A stretch of 37,891 nt of DNA from Betaproteobacteria bacterium (lineage in GTDB: Bacteria > Pseudomonadota > Gammaproteobacteria > Burkholderiales > Burkholderiaceae_C). The notes beneath the pieces were generated by a model. The model saw only the letters and a list, made by a program, of their open reading frames with translations. It searched no databases and was not told the DNA's origin. Positions 1 through 8,245 of the stretch are shown in pieces. Position 1 is the first letter of the stretch. Each line of letters starts with the position of its first letter. Both the position numbers and the translations under genes were made by a program. The DNA lies in assembly GCA_013289985.1 (NCBI GenBank), contig JABCYW010000049.1, positions 1 through 37,891 of the forward strand, read 5' to 3'.

Positions 1-3000
1 TCTCCGTGTCGGCCAGCATCCCCGGCGCGAGCCCCGACACCATGGCCAGCAGCGTGGCCACGCCGCTGGAACGCCGCCTGGGCACGATCGCCGGCGTCAA
101 CGAGATCACCTCCAACTCGGGCACCGGCTCCACGCGCGTGAGCCTGCAGTTCGACCTCAACCGCGACATCGACGGCGCCGCGCGCGAGGTGCAGGCCGCC
201 ATCAACGCGTCGCGCGCCGACCTGCCCGCCACGCTCAAGAGCAACCCGACCTACCGCAAGGCCAACCCGTCGGACGCGCCCTGCATCATCCTGGCCCTCA
301 CGTCGAAGACGCGCACGCCGCAGCAGATCTACGACGCCGTCTCCAACATCGTCCAGCAGAAGGTGGCCCAGGTCTCCGGCGTCGGCGACGTGGAGATCGG
401 CGGCGGCTCGCTGCCCGCGGTGCGCGTCGACCTGAACACCCTGGCCCTGAACAACCTCGGCATCCCCACCGAGGACGTGCGCGCTGCCATCCAGGCCTCC
501 AACGCGACGCGGCCCAAGGGCAGCATCGACGACGGCGTGCAGCGGCTGCAGATCTACACGCAGCAGCCGGGCCACACCGCCGCCGAATACAGGTCGCTCA
601 CGGTGGCCTGGCGCAACGGCGCGGCCGTCAAGCTGTCGGACATCGCCACCGTCACCGACGGCCCCGAGGACGTGCGCACGCTGGGCCTGTTCAACGGCAG
701 CCCGGCGGTCATCGTGATCGTCACGCGCCAGCCCGGCGCCAACATCATCGACACCGTGGACGGCGTGCGCGCGCTGGTGCCCGAGCTGAAGGCGCAGCTG
801 CCCAGCGACATCGAGCTGCAGGTCGCCTCCGACAGCACGAACTCGATCCGCGCCTCGCTGCACGAGGTGGAGATCACGCTGCTGATCTCGGTGGCGCTGG
901 TGGTGCTCGTGGTGGGCGTGTTCCTGCACAGCCTGCGCGCCACGCTGGTGCCGGGCATCGCCACGGTCGTGTCGCTGCTGGGCACCTTCGGCGTGATGTA
1001 CCTGCTGGGCTTCAGCCTCGACAATCTCAGCCTGATGGCGCTGACCGTGGCCACCGGCTTCGTCGTCGACGACGCGATCGTGGTGCTGGAGAACACCAGC
1101 CGCCACATCGAGCAGGGCATGGACCGCTTCCAGGCCGCGCTGCTGGGCGCCAAGGAAGTGGGCTTCACGGTGCTGTCGATCAGCCTGTCGCTCATCGCCG
1201 TGTTCATCCCGCTGCTGTTCATGGGCGGACAGCCGGGCCGCCTGTTCCGCGAGTTCGCGGTCACGCTGTCGGCCGCGGTGATGATCTCGCTGGTGATCTC
1301 GCTCACCACCACGCCGATGATGTGCGCGTGGCTGCTCGATCGCAACAAGGCGCGAATCAAGAAGGCGCACAGGCCCGCCGGCCGCTTCACGCGCTGGACC
1401 GAGCGCGGCTACGAGGCCACGCTGCGCCTGTACGAGCGCTCGCTCGACTGGGCGCTCGATTCCAAGCTGACCGTGATGCTGGTGCTGGCCGCGGTGGTCG
1501 CGCTCAACGTGTGGCTGTTCGTGGCCGTGCCCAAGGGCTTTTTCCCGCAGCAGGACTCGGGGCAGCTCAACGGCGGCATGCGCGCCGACCAGAGCATCTC
1601 GTTCGACCAGATGCAGGCCAAGCTGCACCAGCTGGTGGACATCATCCACGCCGACCCGGCGGTCGACACGGTGGTGGGCTTCACCGGCGGCTCGCGCGCC
1701 GGCGGCGGCTTCATGTTCATCAACCTGAAGCCCAAGAGCCAGCGCAAGGACGGCGGCCAGGCCGTCATCGCGCGCCTGCGCCCGCAACTGGCCAGGGTGA
1801 CCGGCATCAGCCTGTTCCTGAACCCGGTGCAGGACCTGCGCATGGGCGGCCGCCAGACGAACTCCACCTACCAGTACACGCTCAAGAGCGACAACCAGGC
1901 CGACCTCGCCACGTGGGCCACGAAGCTGGCCGACGCGATGAAGAACGAGGAGGCCGTCACCGACGTCGACACCGACCAGCAGGAGAACGGCATCGAGAGC
2001 TTCGTCACCATCGACCGCGACGCGGCGGCGCGCCAGGGGATGTCCAACAAGGACGTGGACAATGCGCTGTACGACGCGTTCGGGCAGCGCCAGGTGGCCA
2101 CGATCTACGACGCGCTCAACCAGTACCACGTGGTGATGGAGGCCATGCCGCAGTTCACGCAGAGCCCCGTGTCGCTGCGCGACGTGCGGGTGCCGGGCAG
2201 CGGCGGCCAGGCCGCGCCGCCGGCGGCCAACGCGGCCAGCACCGCCTACGCCGCGGCCGGCGTCGCGGTGAGCGCCAACCCGGGCTCCAAGGACGCGTCC
2301 ACCGGCGCCACGGTGAACACCTCGGCGCAGGCGATGATCCCGCTGTCGACGATCGCCAGCTTCAGCGAGGACGCCGCGCGCTCCAGCGTCAACCACCAGG
2401 ACGGCGAGCTGGCCACGACGGTGTCGTACAACCTGGCCGACGGCTATTCCCTGTCCGACGCCAAGGTGGCCATCGAGCACGCGTCGGCGTCCATCCACAT
2501 GCCGATCAACGTGCGCGGCAGCATGCAGGGCACGGCGGCCGCGGCGCAGCAGAACAGCAACCAGCAGCCGCTGCTGATCCTGGCGGCCATCGTCGTGATC
2601 TACATCGTGCTGGGCATGCTCTACGAGAGCCTGGTGCATCCGGTGACCGTGCTGTCCACCCTGCCCTCGGCCGGCGTCGGAGCCGTGCTCGCGCTGATGA
2701 TCTTCGGCATGGAGTTCTCGCTGATCGCGCTGATCGGCGTGTTCCTGCTGATCGGCATCGTCAAGAAGAACGCGATCATGATCATCGACTTCGCGCTGGA
2801 GGCCGAGCGCTCGCGCGGCCTGTCGGCGCACGATGCCGTGCGCGAGGCGTGCCGCCTGCGCTTCCGCCCGATCATGATGACCACGCTGGCCGCCGCGCTC
2901 GGCGCGCTGCCGCTGGCCATCGGCTTCGGCGAAGGCTCCGAGCTGCGCCAGCCGCTGGGCATCGCCATCATCGGCGGGCTCGTCGCCAGCCAGTTGCTGA

Positions 3001-3158
3001 CGCTGCTCACCACGCCCGTGGTGTACCTGCTGCTGGACAAGATCCGTCGGCGCAGCCCCGACGAAAAGATGCTCAGTCGCCACGTCTCCGAATCGGCGAC
3101 CGGCGACGCGGGCCGACCGCTTCCGCCCCACGCCGCCGCCGCGGCCACAGGGACCTGA
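1..3158 (+). CDS. RND multidrug efflux pump, MdtB/MdtC-like (5' end outside window)
   Basis: Inner-membrane proton/drug antiporter of the HAE1 RND family. The reading frame is open from the left edge (codons in phase with position 3). The first visible residues match the region about 45 residues into MdtC-type pumps, so the true start and first membrane helix lie upstream; the GTG at position 6 is internal. The proton-relay Asp pair is seen in 'GFVVDDAIVVLEN', and the matching Lys in 'GIVKKNAIMIIDF'. About 1,050 residues are present, enough for the two periplasmic loops and the remaining membrane helices. An Ala/Gly/Ser-rich stretch of about 45 residues (around 2194-2336) precedes 'MIPLS' in the second periplasmic loop and looks like an insertion relative to MdtC as recalled. 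The stop codon overlaps the next gene's ATG by one base, so the two are translationally coupled. The adaptor protein gene should lie upstream. Confidence 0.93.
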   Translation, partial: SVSASIPGASPDTMASSVATPLERRLGTIAGVNEITSNSGTGSTRVSLQFDLNRDIDGAAREVQAAINASRADLPATLKSNPTYRKANPSDAPCIILALTSKTRTPQQIYDAVSNIVQQKVAQVSGVGDVEIGGGSLPAVRVDLNTLALNNLGIPTEDVRAAIQASNATRPKGSIDDGVQRLQIYTQQPGHTAAEYRSLTVAWRNGAAVKLSDIATVTDGPEDVRTLGLFNGSPAVIVIVTRQPGANIIDTVDGVRALVPELKAQLPSDIELQVASDSTNSIRASLHEVEITLLISVALVVLVVGVFLHSLRATLVPGIATVVSLLGTFGVMYLLGFSLDNLSLMALTVATGFVVDDAIVVLENTSRHIEQGMDRFQAALLGAKEVGFTVLSISLSLIAVFIPLLFMGGQPGRLFREFAVTLSAAVMISLVISLTTTPMMCAWLLDRNKARIKKAHRPAGRFTRWTERGYEATLRLYERSLDWALDSKLTVMLVLAAVVALNVWLFVAVPKGFFPQQDSGQLNGGMRADQSISFDQMQAKLHQLVDIIHADPAVDTVVGFTGGSRAGGGFMFINLKPKSQRKDGGQAVIARLRPQLARVTGISLFLNPVQDLRMGGRQTNSTYQYTLKSDNQADLATWATKLADAMKNEEAVTDVDTDQQENGIESFVTIDRDAAARQGMSNKDVDNALYDAFGQRQVATIYDALNQYHVVMEAMPQFTQSPVSLRDVRVPGSGGQAAPPAANAASTAYAAAGVAVSANPGSKDASTGATVNTSAQAMIPLSTIASFSEDAARSSVNHQDGELATTVSYNLADGYSLSDAKVAIEHASASIHMPINVRGSMQGTAAAAQQNSNQQPLLILAAIVVIYIVLGMLYESLVHPVTVLSTLPSAGVGAVLALMIFGMEFSLIALIGVFLLIGIVKKNAIMIIDFALEAERSRGLSAHDAVREACRLRFRPIMMTTLAAALGALPLAIGFGEGSELRQPLGIAIIGGLVASQLLTLLTTPVVYLLLDKIRRRSPDEKMLSRHVSESATGDAGRPLPPHAAAAATGT

Positions 3159-4594
3159 TGATGACCACGATGGGCAAACCCCTCCCCTCCGCGCTGGCGC
3201 TCGCCAGCCTGTTCGCCCTCGGCGCCTGCACCGCGCTCGCGCCCTCGCAGAAGGCCGATGCGCCGGCGTCCGCGAAGTATCTCGAACCCCCGCCCGGCTG
3301 GATGGCCGCGGCGCCGGCCGACACGCTCGCCCGCGGCCCGTGGTGGACGCTGTTCGACGATGCCGTGCTGAACCAGCTGGTGCCGCAGGTCGCGGTATCG
3401 AACCAGAACGTCGCGGCCGCGGCCGCGGCCGTCGAGGAGTCGCGCGCCGCGGTGCGCGAGCAGCGCGCGTCCTTCTTCCCCACCCTGTCGCTGGACGCCG
3501 GCGTCACGCGCTCGGGCGTCGGCGGCAAGACCAGCAGCAGCTCGTCGAGCACCGGCGATCGCTACTCGCTGGGCCTGGGCGCGAGCTGGGAGCCCGACCT
3601 GTGGGGCCGGATCGCCAACACCGTCTCGGCCGCGAGCGCGACGGCCCAGGCCAGCGAGGCCGACCTGGCCGCGGCGCTGCTGTCCGCGCAGACGACCTTC
3701 GTCACCGACTACCTCTCGGTGCGCGAGGCCGATGCCGAGATCGTCACGCTGCAGGCCACCATCGTCGGCTACCAGCGCGCGCTGACGATCACCAGCAACC
3801 GCTACGCCGCCGCGATCGCGCAGAAGAGCGACGTGCTGCAGGCGCAGACCACGCTCGCCAACGCGCAGGCCGACCTCGCCGCGCTGCAGCAGCAACGCGC
3901 GCAGTTCTTCCACGCGATGACCGTGCTCGCCGGCCAGCCGCCGGCCATGTACACGCTGCCCGCGGGCGACTGGAATTCGACGGCGGTGCCGGCCATCCCG
4001 CCGGGCCTGCCCTCCGACCTGCTGCAGCGCCGGCCCGACGTCGCCTCCGCGGAGCGCCACGTGGCCGTCGCCAACGCCAACATCGGCGTCGCGCGAGCCG
4101 CGTACTTCCCCTCGCTGACGCTCAGCGCGAACGGCACCGCGGGCTCCACGCGGCTGTCCGACCTGTTCAACGCGTCGTCGTTCGCGTGGTCGCTGGGCGC
4201 GTCGCTGGCCGAGACGATCTTCGACGGCGGCGCCCGCACCGCGCGCGTCGAGGAGGCGCAGGCCACGTGGAAGCAGAGCGTGGCCCAGTACCGCCAGACG
4301 GTGCTCGCGGCGTTCTCCGCGGTGGAGGACCAGCTGTCGGCCGCCACGTCGCTGGAGCAGCAGCAGGCGCTGCGCCGCATCGCCTCGCAGGCCGCCGACC
4401 AGACCGAGCAGGAGATGCAGAACCGCTACCAGCAGGGCCTGGTGGCCTACACCGACGTGGTGACGGCGCAGGCCTCGGCGCTGAGCGCGCGGCGCGCGCT
4501 GATGCAGGTGTCGCTGAGCCGCCAGACCGCGGCCATCAACATGGTCTCCGCCCTCGGCGGGGGTTGGTCGACGCAGCAGCTCACGGCGAACTGA
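3158..4594 (+). CDS. Outer-membrane efflux lipoprotein, NodT/OprM family
   Basis: Outer-membrane channel of a tripartite RND efflux system. The predicted protein is 478 residues, the normal length for the family. The N-terminus is a lipoprotein signal with lipobox L-G-A-C and acylated Cys at about residue 24. Family signatures visible are 'WWTLFDD' near the start, 'PDLWGRI', 'LLQRRPDVASAERHVAVANA' and 'GVARAAYFPSLTLS', with the alternating helical repeats of the two OEP domains between them. The start is ATG at 3158, overlapping the pump's stop; a second ATG at 3161 is equally possible and changes the protein by one residue. The gene ends 10 bases before the convergent malQ stop, with no obvious terminator between them. 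Confidence 0.93.
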   Translation: MMTTMGKPLPSALALASLFALGACTALAPSQKADAPASAKYLEPPPGWMAAAPADTLARGPWWTLFDDAVLNQLVPQVAVSNQNVAAAAAAVEESRAAVREQRASFFPTLSLDAGVTRSGVGGKTSSSSSSTGDRYSLGLGASWEPDLWGRIANTVSAASATAQASEADLAAALLSAQTTFVTDYLSVREADAEIVTLQATIVGYQRALTITSNRYAAAIAQKSDVLQAQTTLANAQADLAALQQQRAQFFHAMTVLAGQPPAMYTLPAGDWNSTAVPAIPPGLPSDLLQRRPDVASAERHVAVANANIGVARAAYFPSLTLSANGTAGSTRLSDLFNASSFAWSLGASLAETIFDGGARTARVEEAQATWKQSVAQYRQTVLAAFSAVEDQLSAATSLEQQQALRRIASQAADQTEQEMQNRYQQGLVAYTDVVTAQASALSARRALMQVSLSRQTAAINMVSALGGGWSTQQLTAN

Positions 4595-4604
4595 GCTGCA
4601 AGGG

Positions 4605-6128
4605 TCAGGGGAGCTTGACGAGCTCGAACGGCGCCCGTCCGCTGGCCGCGCAGATCAGCCCCAGCACGCGGCCCGGCTCGCTGCCCAGCATGGGCCAGTC
4701 GAAGCGCCACGACCAGTTCTGGTCGCCCACCGTGCCCGGCGTGTTCATGCGGTGCCTGGAGCCCAGGCCCAGCACGTCCTGCAGCTGGAAGACGGCGATG
4801 TTGGCCACCGAGTTGCAGCAGGCGCGGATCATCACCCAGTGGATGTCGTCGGGACCGGCGGCCAGGTAGCTTCCGGCGAAGGCGCGCTCGCGCCCCGAGG
4901 CGTTGTCCCACCAGCCGCGCGCGGTGTCGTTGTCGTGCGTGCCCGTGTAGGCGATGGTGTTGCGCACGTAGTTGTGCGGCAGGAACGTGTCGCCCGCGTC
5001 GCCGCCGAAGGCGAACTGGAGGATGCGCATGCCAGGGTAGCCGAGGCCGTCGCGCAGGTCGTAGACGTCCTGCGTGATGAAGCCCAGGTCTTCCGCGACG
5101 ATGGGCAGCGGGCCCAGTGCCTTGGCGATCGCGTCGAACAGCGGCTTGCCCGGGCCGGTGCGCCAGGTGCCCTCGCGCGCGGTGGGACACGACGCGGGGA
5201 TCTCGTAGTAGCCGGCGAAGCCGCGGAAGTGGTCGATGCGGAACACGTCGGCCTGCTCGAGCGCGCGGCTCACGCGGGCGGTCCACCAGGCGAAGTCCTC
5301 CTTGGCCATGCGATCCCAGTGGTACAACGGATTGCCCCAGCGCTGGCCGTCCACGGCCATCGCGTCGGGCGGGCAGCCGGCCACGACGGTGGGCTGGAAG
5401 TTCTCGTCCAGCGTGTACAGGTCGGGACGCGCCCACACGTCGGCGCTGTGGTGCGCCACGAAGATCGGCAGGTCGCCCATCAGGAACACGCCGCGGTCGT
5501 TGGCGTACCGCTTGATGGCGCCCAGCTGTGCGTCGAACTGCCACTGCACGAACCGCCAGAACGCGATCTCGCCGGCATGCTTCGTGCGCGCGGCCGCGAG
5601 CGCCGCGGCCTGGCGGCGCTGCAGGCCGCCCTCCCACTCCCACCAGGGCCTGCAGCCGGAGCTGGTCTCCAGCGCCATGAACAGCGCGTAGTCGTCCAGC
5701 CACGAGGCGTGCTTCGCGCCCCACGCGGCGAACGCGCCCTGCTCCGCCGCGTCGGCCCGCGCGGCGAAGCCCTTGGCGGCCGCGCGCAACTGGGCTATCC
5801 GCCACGGGATCACCTTGCCGTAGTCCACGCGATGCGCGTCGAAGCCGCCCTCCGGCAGCACGGGCGCGGCCAGCCAGCCCTTGGCCACCAGCGGCTCCAG
5901 CGCCACCATCAGCGGGCTGCCGGCGAACGCCGACACGCTCTGGTACGGCGAGTTCGCCGGCCCGATGGGCGCGGTGGGCAGCAGCTGCCAGATCGTCTGG
6001 CCGGCCGACACGAGCCAGTCGACGAACTGGAACGCGGCGGGGCCGAAATCGCCGATGCCGTGCGGGCCGGGCAAGGAGGTGGTGTGCAGCAGCACGCCGG
6101 CGGAACGTTTCTGGAGATCGATGCTCAT
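4605..6128 (-). CDS. malQ: 4-alpha-glucanotransferase (amylomaltase)
   Basis: Cytoplasmic GH77 enzyme that disproportionates maltodextrins, releasing glucose and longer chains for phosphorolysis. The protein is 507 residues, the size of the short bacterial/Thermus-type amylomaltase. N-terminal 'GVLLHTTSLPGPHGIGDFG' and 'ANSPYQSVSAFAGSPL' are GH77 hallmarks. Catalytic residues by family alignment: nucleophile D299 in 'FRIDHFRGF', acid/base E346 in 'IVAEDLGF', and D399 in 'GTHDND'. The ATG start overlaps the glgX stop by four bases (ATGA), which fixes the start and implies translational coupling. It is the last gene of the glgP-glgB-glgX-malQ operon. Its glucose product would need a glucokinase, which bears on the altered Glk domain at 26667. 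Confidence 0.95.
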   Translation of the reverse strand: MSIDLQKRSAGVLLHTTSLPGPHGIGDFGPAAFQFVDWLVSAGQTIWQLLPTAPIGPANSPYQSVSAFAGSPLMVALEPLVAKGWLAAPVLPEGGFDAHRVDYGKVIPWRIAQLRAAAKGFAARADAAEQGAFAAWGAKHASWLDDYALFMALETSSGCRPWWEWEGGLQRRQAAALAAARTKHAGEIAFWRFVQWQFDAQLGAIKRYANDRGVFLMGDLPIFVAHHSADVWARPDLYTLDENFQPTVVAGCPPDAMAVDGQRWGNPLYHWDRMAKEDFAWWTARVSRALEQADVFRIDHFRGFAGYYEIPASCPTAREGTWRTGPGKPLFDAIAKALGPLPIVAEDLGFITQDVYDLRDGLGYPGMRILQFAFGGDAGDTFLPHNYVRNTIAYTGTHDNDTARGWWDNASGRERAFAGSYLAAGPDDIHWVMIRACCNSVANIAVFQLQDVLGLGSRHRMNTPGTVGDQNWSWRFDWPMLGSEPGRVLGLICAASGRAPFELVKLP

Positions 6129-8245
6129 GATGTCGATTGGCGGAGCACCACCAGCGCGCGGGCCGGGAGGTGCAGGGATTGGGTGAGGACGGCGCCGGGG
6201 GAGAGCTCGGCGCGCAGCACCAGGCTGGAGTCGAGCGCCAGATGCCAGAAGCCGGCCGGCAGGCGGAAGTCGAGCGCGCGATCCTCGCCGTTGAACAGCA
6301 CCAGCAACGGCGGATCGGCCGGGGCGGCCGTGGTCGGCGCGGGGTCGATGCGGCACGCGAAAGCCTGGGCCTTCTCGTCGTGCCAGTCGACCGCGCCCAT
6401 CTCGTGGCCGCGCGGGCTCAGCCAGGTGAGGCGCGGCGCGCCGGCACCCACCGCCGCGGTGGAACGCCAGTCGGAGGGCCGCAGCGTGACGTGCGCGCGG
6501 CGCAGCGCCAGCACCTCGGCGACGAAGGCCTGGAAATCCGTGTCGGCCGTCGTCCAGTCCAGCCACGTGAGCGGCCCGTCGTGGCAGTACGCGTTGTTGT
6601 TGCCCTGCTGGCTGTTGCCGATCTCGTCGCCGGCGCACAGCATGGGCGTGCCCTGGGCCAGCAGCAGCGTGGCCATCATCGCGCGCCGCACGCGGGCCCG
6701 CGTCGCCAGGATGCGCGGGTCGTTCGTGGGCCCCTCGGCGCCGAAGTTCGCGCTCGGCTCGCCGTCGCGGCCGTCGCGGTTGCCTTCGCCGTTGGCCTCG
6801 TTGTGCTTGCGCGAATGGCTGGCGAGGTCGGCCAGCGTATAGCCGTCGTGCACCGCCAGGAAATTCACCGACGCGAGCGGCGTGCGCTGGCCGTGGTTGA
6901 ACAGGTCGCTGGAGGCCGTGAAGCGGCGCGCGAGCTCGCCGCGCCCCACCGCCTCGGGCGTGCCGCTGAACAGCCAGTAGCGGCGCACCGTGTCGCGGAA
7001 CTTGTCGTTCCATTCGAGGAAACGGCCGGGGAAGCGGCCCACCTGGTAGCCGTCGGGCGCGGCGTCCCAGGGCTCGGCGATCAGGTGCACGCGGGCGAGG
7101 ATCGGATCCTGGCGCAGCGCGGTGAAGAACGGCGCGTCGGGCTGGAAGCCCTGGCTCGTGCGCCCCAGCACCGGCGCGAGGTCGAACCGGAAGCCGTCGA
7201 CCCCCATCTCCTGCACCCAGTAGCGAAGCGAATCGAGCACGAACTGCGTCACGCGCGGATGGGCCACGTTGATCGTGTTGCCGCAGCCGGTGAGGTTCTC
7301 CATGCGCCCCGCGTCGTCGGGCATCAGCCGGTACCAGCTCGCGTTGTCGATGCCGCGGAAGCTGATCGTGGGACCGGCCTCGTTGCCCTCCGGCGTGTGG
7401 TTGTAGACCACGTCCAGCACCACCTCCAGGCCGTGCTCGTGCAGCGTGGCCACCATCGCGCGGAACTCGGCGTTGACGGCGGCCGGATCGTCCGGCCGCG
7501 TCGCGAGGCGCGGGTCGGGGCAGAAGAAGCCCAGCGTGTTGTAGCCCCAGTAGTTGACGAGCCCGCGCCCGGCCAGCGCCGGCTCGTCGACGTGGTAGTG
7601 CACCGGCAGCAGCGACAGCGTGGTGACGCCCAGCGCCTTGAAGTGCGCCACCGACGCGGGATGCGCGAGGCCGGCGTAGGTGCCGCGCAGTTCCGGCGGC
7701 ACGCCCGGCAGCTGCTTGCTGAAGCCCTTGACGTGCACCTCGTAGAGCACCACGTCGGCCGGATCGATTCGCGGCGCGTTGAGCCACCCGCGCGCGGGCG
7801 TGCCGGCGGGCGCGACGCGGGCCTTCAGCGCGCCGGCGGCGTTGTCGCGCACGTCGAAGGATTGCGGGCCGTCGGGGTGGCCCAGCTGGTAGCCGTGGTG
7901 CTCGGGCCGCCACTCGAAGCGGCCGACGATCTCGCGCGCGCACGGGTCGAGCAGCAGCTTGTTGGCGTTGAAGCGATGCCCCTTGCACGGGTCGTACGAG
8001 CCGTGCACGCGCAGGCCGTAGAGGGCGCCCACGCCGATGCCGGGCAGGAAGCCGTTGAACACGCCATCGTGCGGGCCATGCAGCTCGTAGCGCTTCAGCT
8101 CGGTGGCGCCGGCGGCGTCGAACAGGCACAGCTCCACGCGCTCGGCGTTCTGCGAGAACACGGCGAAGTTGACGCCGCCGTCGCGGACGTGCGCGCCCAT
8201 CGGCTCGCAGCGCCCGGGCTGGGCGGTCGCGGGAATCGGAGTCAT
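6125..8245 (-). CDS. glgX: Glycogen debranching enzyme (GlgX-type isoamylase)
   Basis: GH13_11 enzyme that hydrolyses alpha-1,6 branches of phosphorylase-trimmed glycogen in the cytoplasm. The protein is 706 residues, somewhat longer than E. coli GlgX but usual for GlgX/TreX proteins. Residues about 15-110 form the CBM48 domain ('RDGGVNFAVFSQNAERVEL'), followed by the GH13 barrel. Motifs are 'VVLDVVYNHT' (region I), nucleophile D355 in 'GFRFDLAPVLG', acid/base E391 in 'LIAEPWDA' and 'FLAVHDGYTLADL' (third Asp). The GlgX-specific segment 'HNEANGEGNRDG' is present. The ATG abuts the glgB stop with no intervening base, and the stop overlaps the malQ start. Confidence 0.95.
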   Translation of the reverse strand: MTPIPATAQPGRCEPMGAHVRDGGVNFAVFSQNAERVELCLFDAAGATELKRYELHGPHDGVFNGFLPGIGVGALYGLRVHGSYDPCKGHRFNANKLLLDPCAREIVGRFEWRPEHHGYQLGHPDGPQSFDVRDNAAGALKARVAPAGTPARGWLNAPRIDPADVVLYEVHVKGFSKQLPGVPPELRGTYAGLAHPASVAHFKALGVTTLSLLPVHYHVDEPALAGRGLVNYWGYNTLGFFCPDPRLATRPDDPAAVNAEFRAMVATLHEHGLEVVLDVVYNHTPEGNEAGPTISFRGIDNASWYRLMPDDAGRMENLTGCGNTINVAHPRVTQFVLDSLRYWVQEMGVDGFRFDLAPVLGRTSQGFQPDAPFFTALRQDPILARVHLIAEPWDAAPDGYQVGRFPGRFLEWNDKFRDTVRRYWLFSGTPEAVGRGELARRFTASSDLFNHGQRTPLASVNFLAVHDGYTLADLASHSRKHNEANGEGNRDGRDGEPSANFGAEGPTNDPRILATRARVRRAMMATLLLAQGTPMLCAGDEIGNSQQGNNNAYCHDGPLTWLDWTTADTDFQAFVAEVLALRRAHVTLRPSDWRSTAAVGAGAPRLTWLSPRGHEMGAVDWHDEKAQAFACRIDPAPTTAAPADPPLLVLFNGEDRALDFRLPAGFWHLALDSSLVLRAELSPGAVLTQSLHLPARALVVLRQSTS

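Noticed and set aside
4595..4604. Terminator between the efflux lipoprotein and malQ
   Set aside because: Only ten bases separate the convergent stops, and the weak GAGCT/AGCTT pairing spanning them has no T-run.
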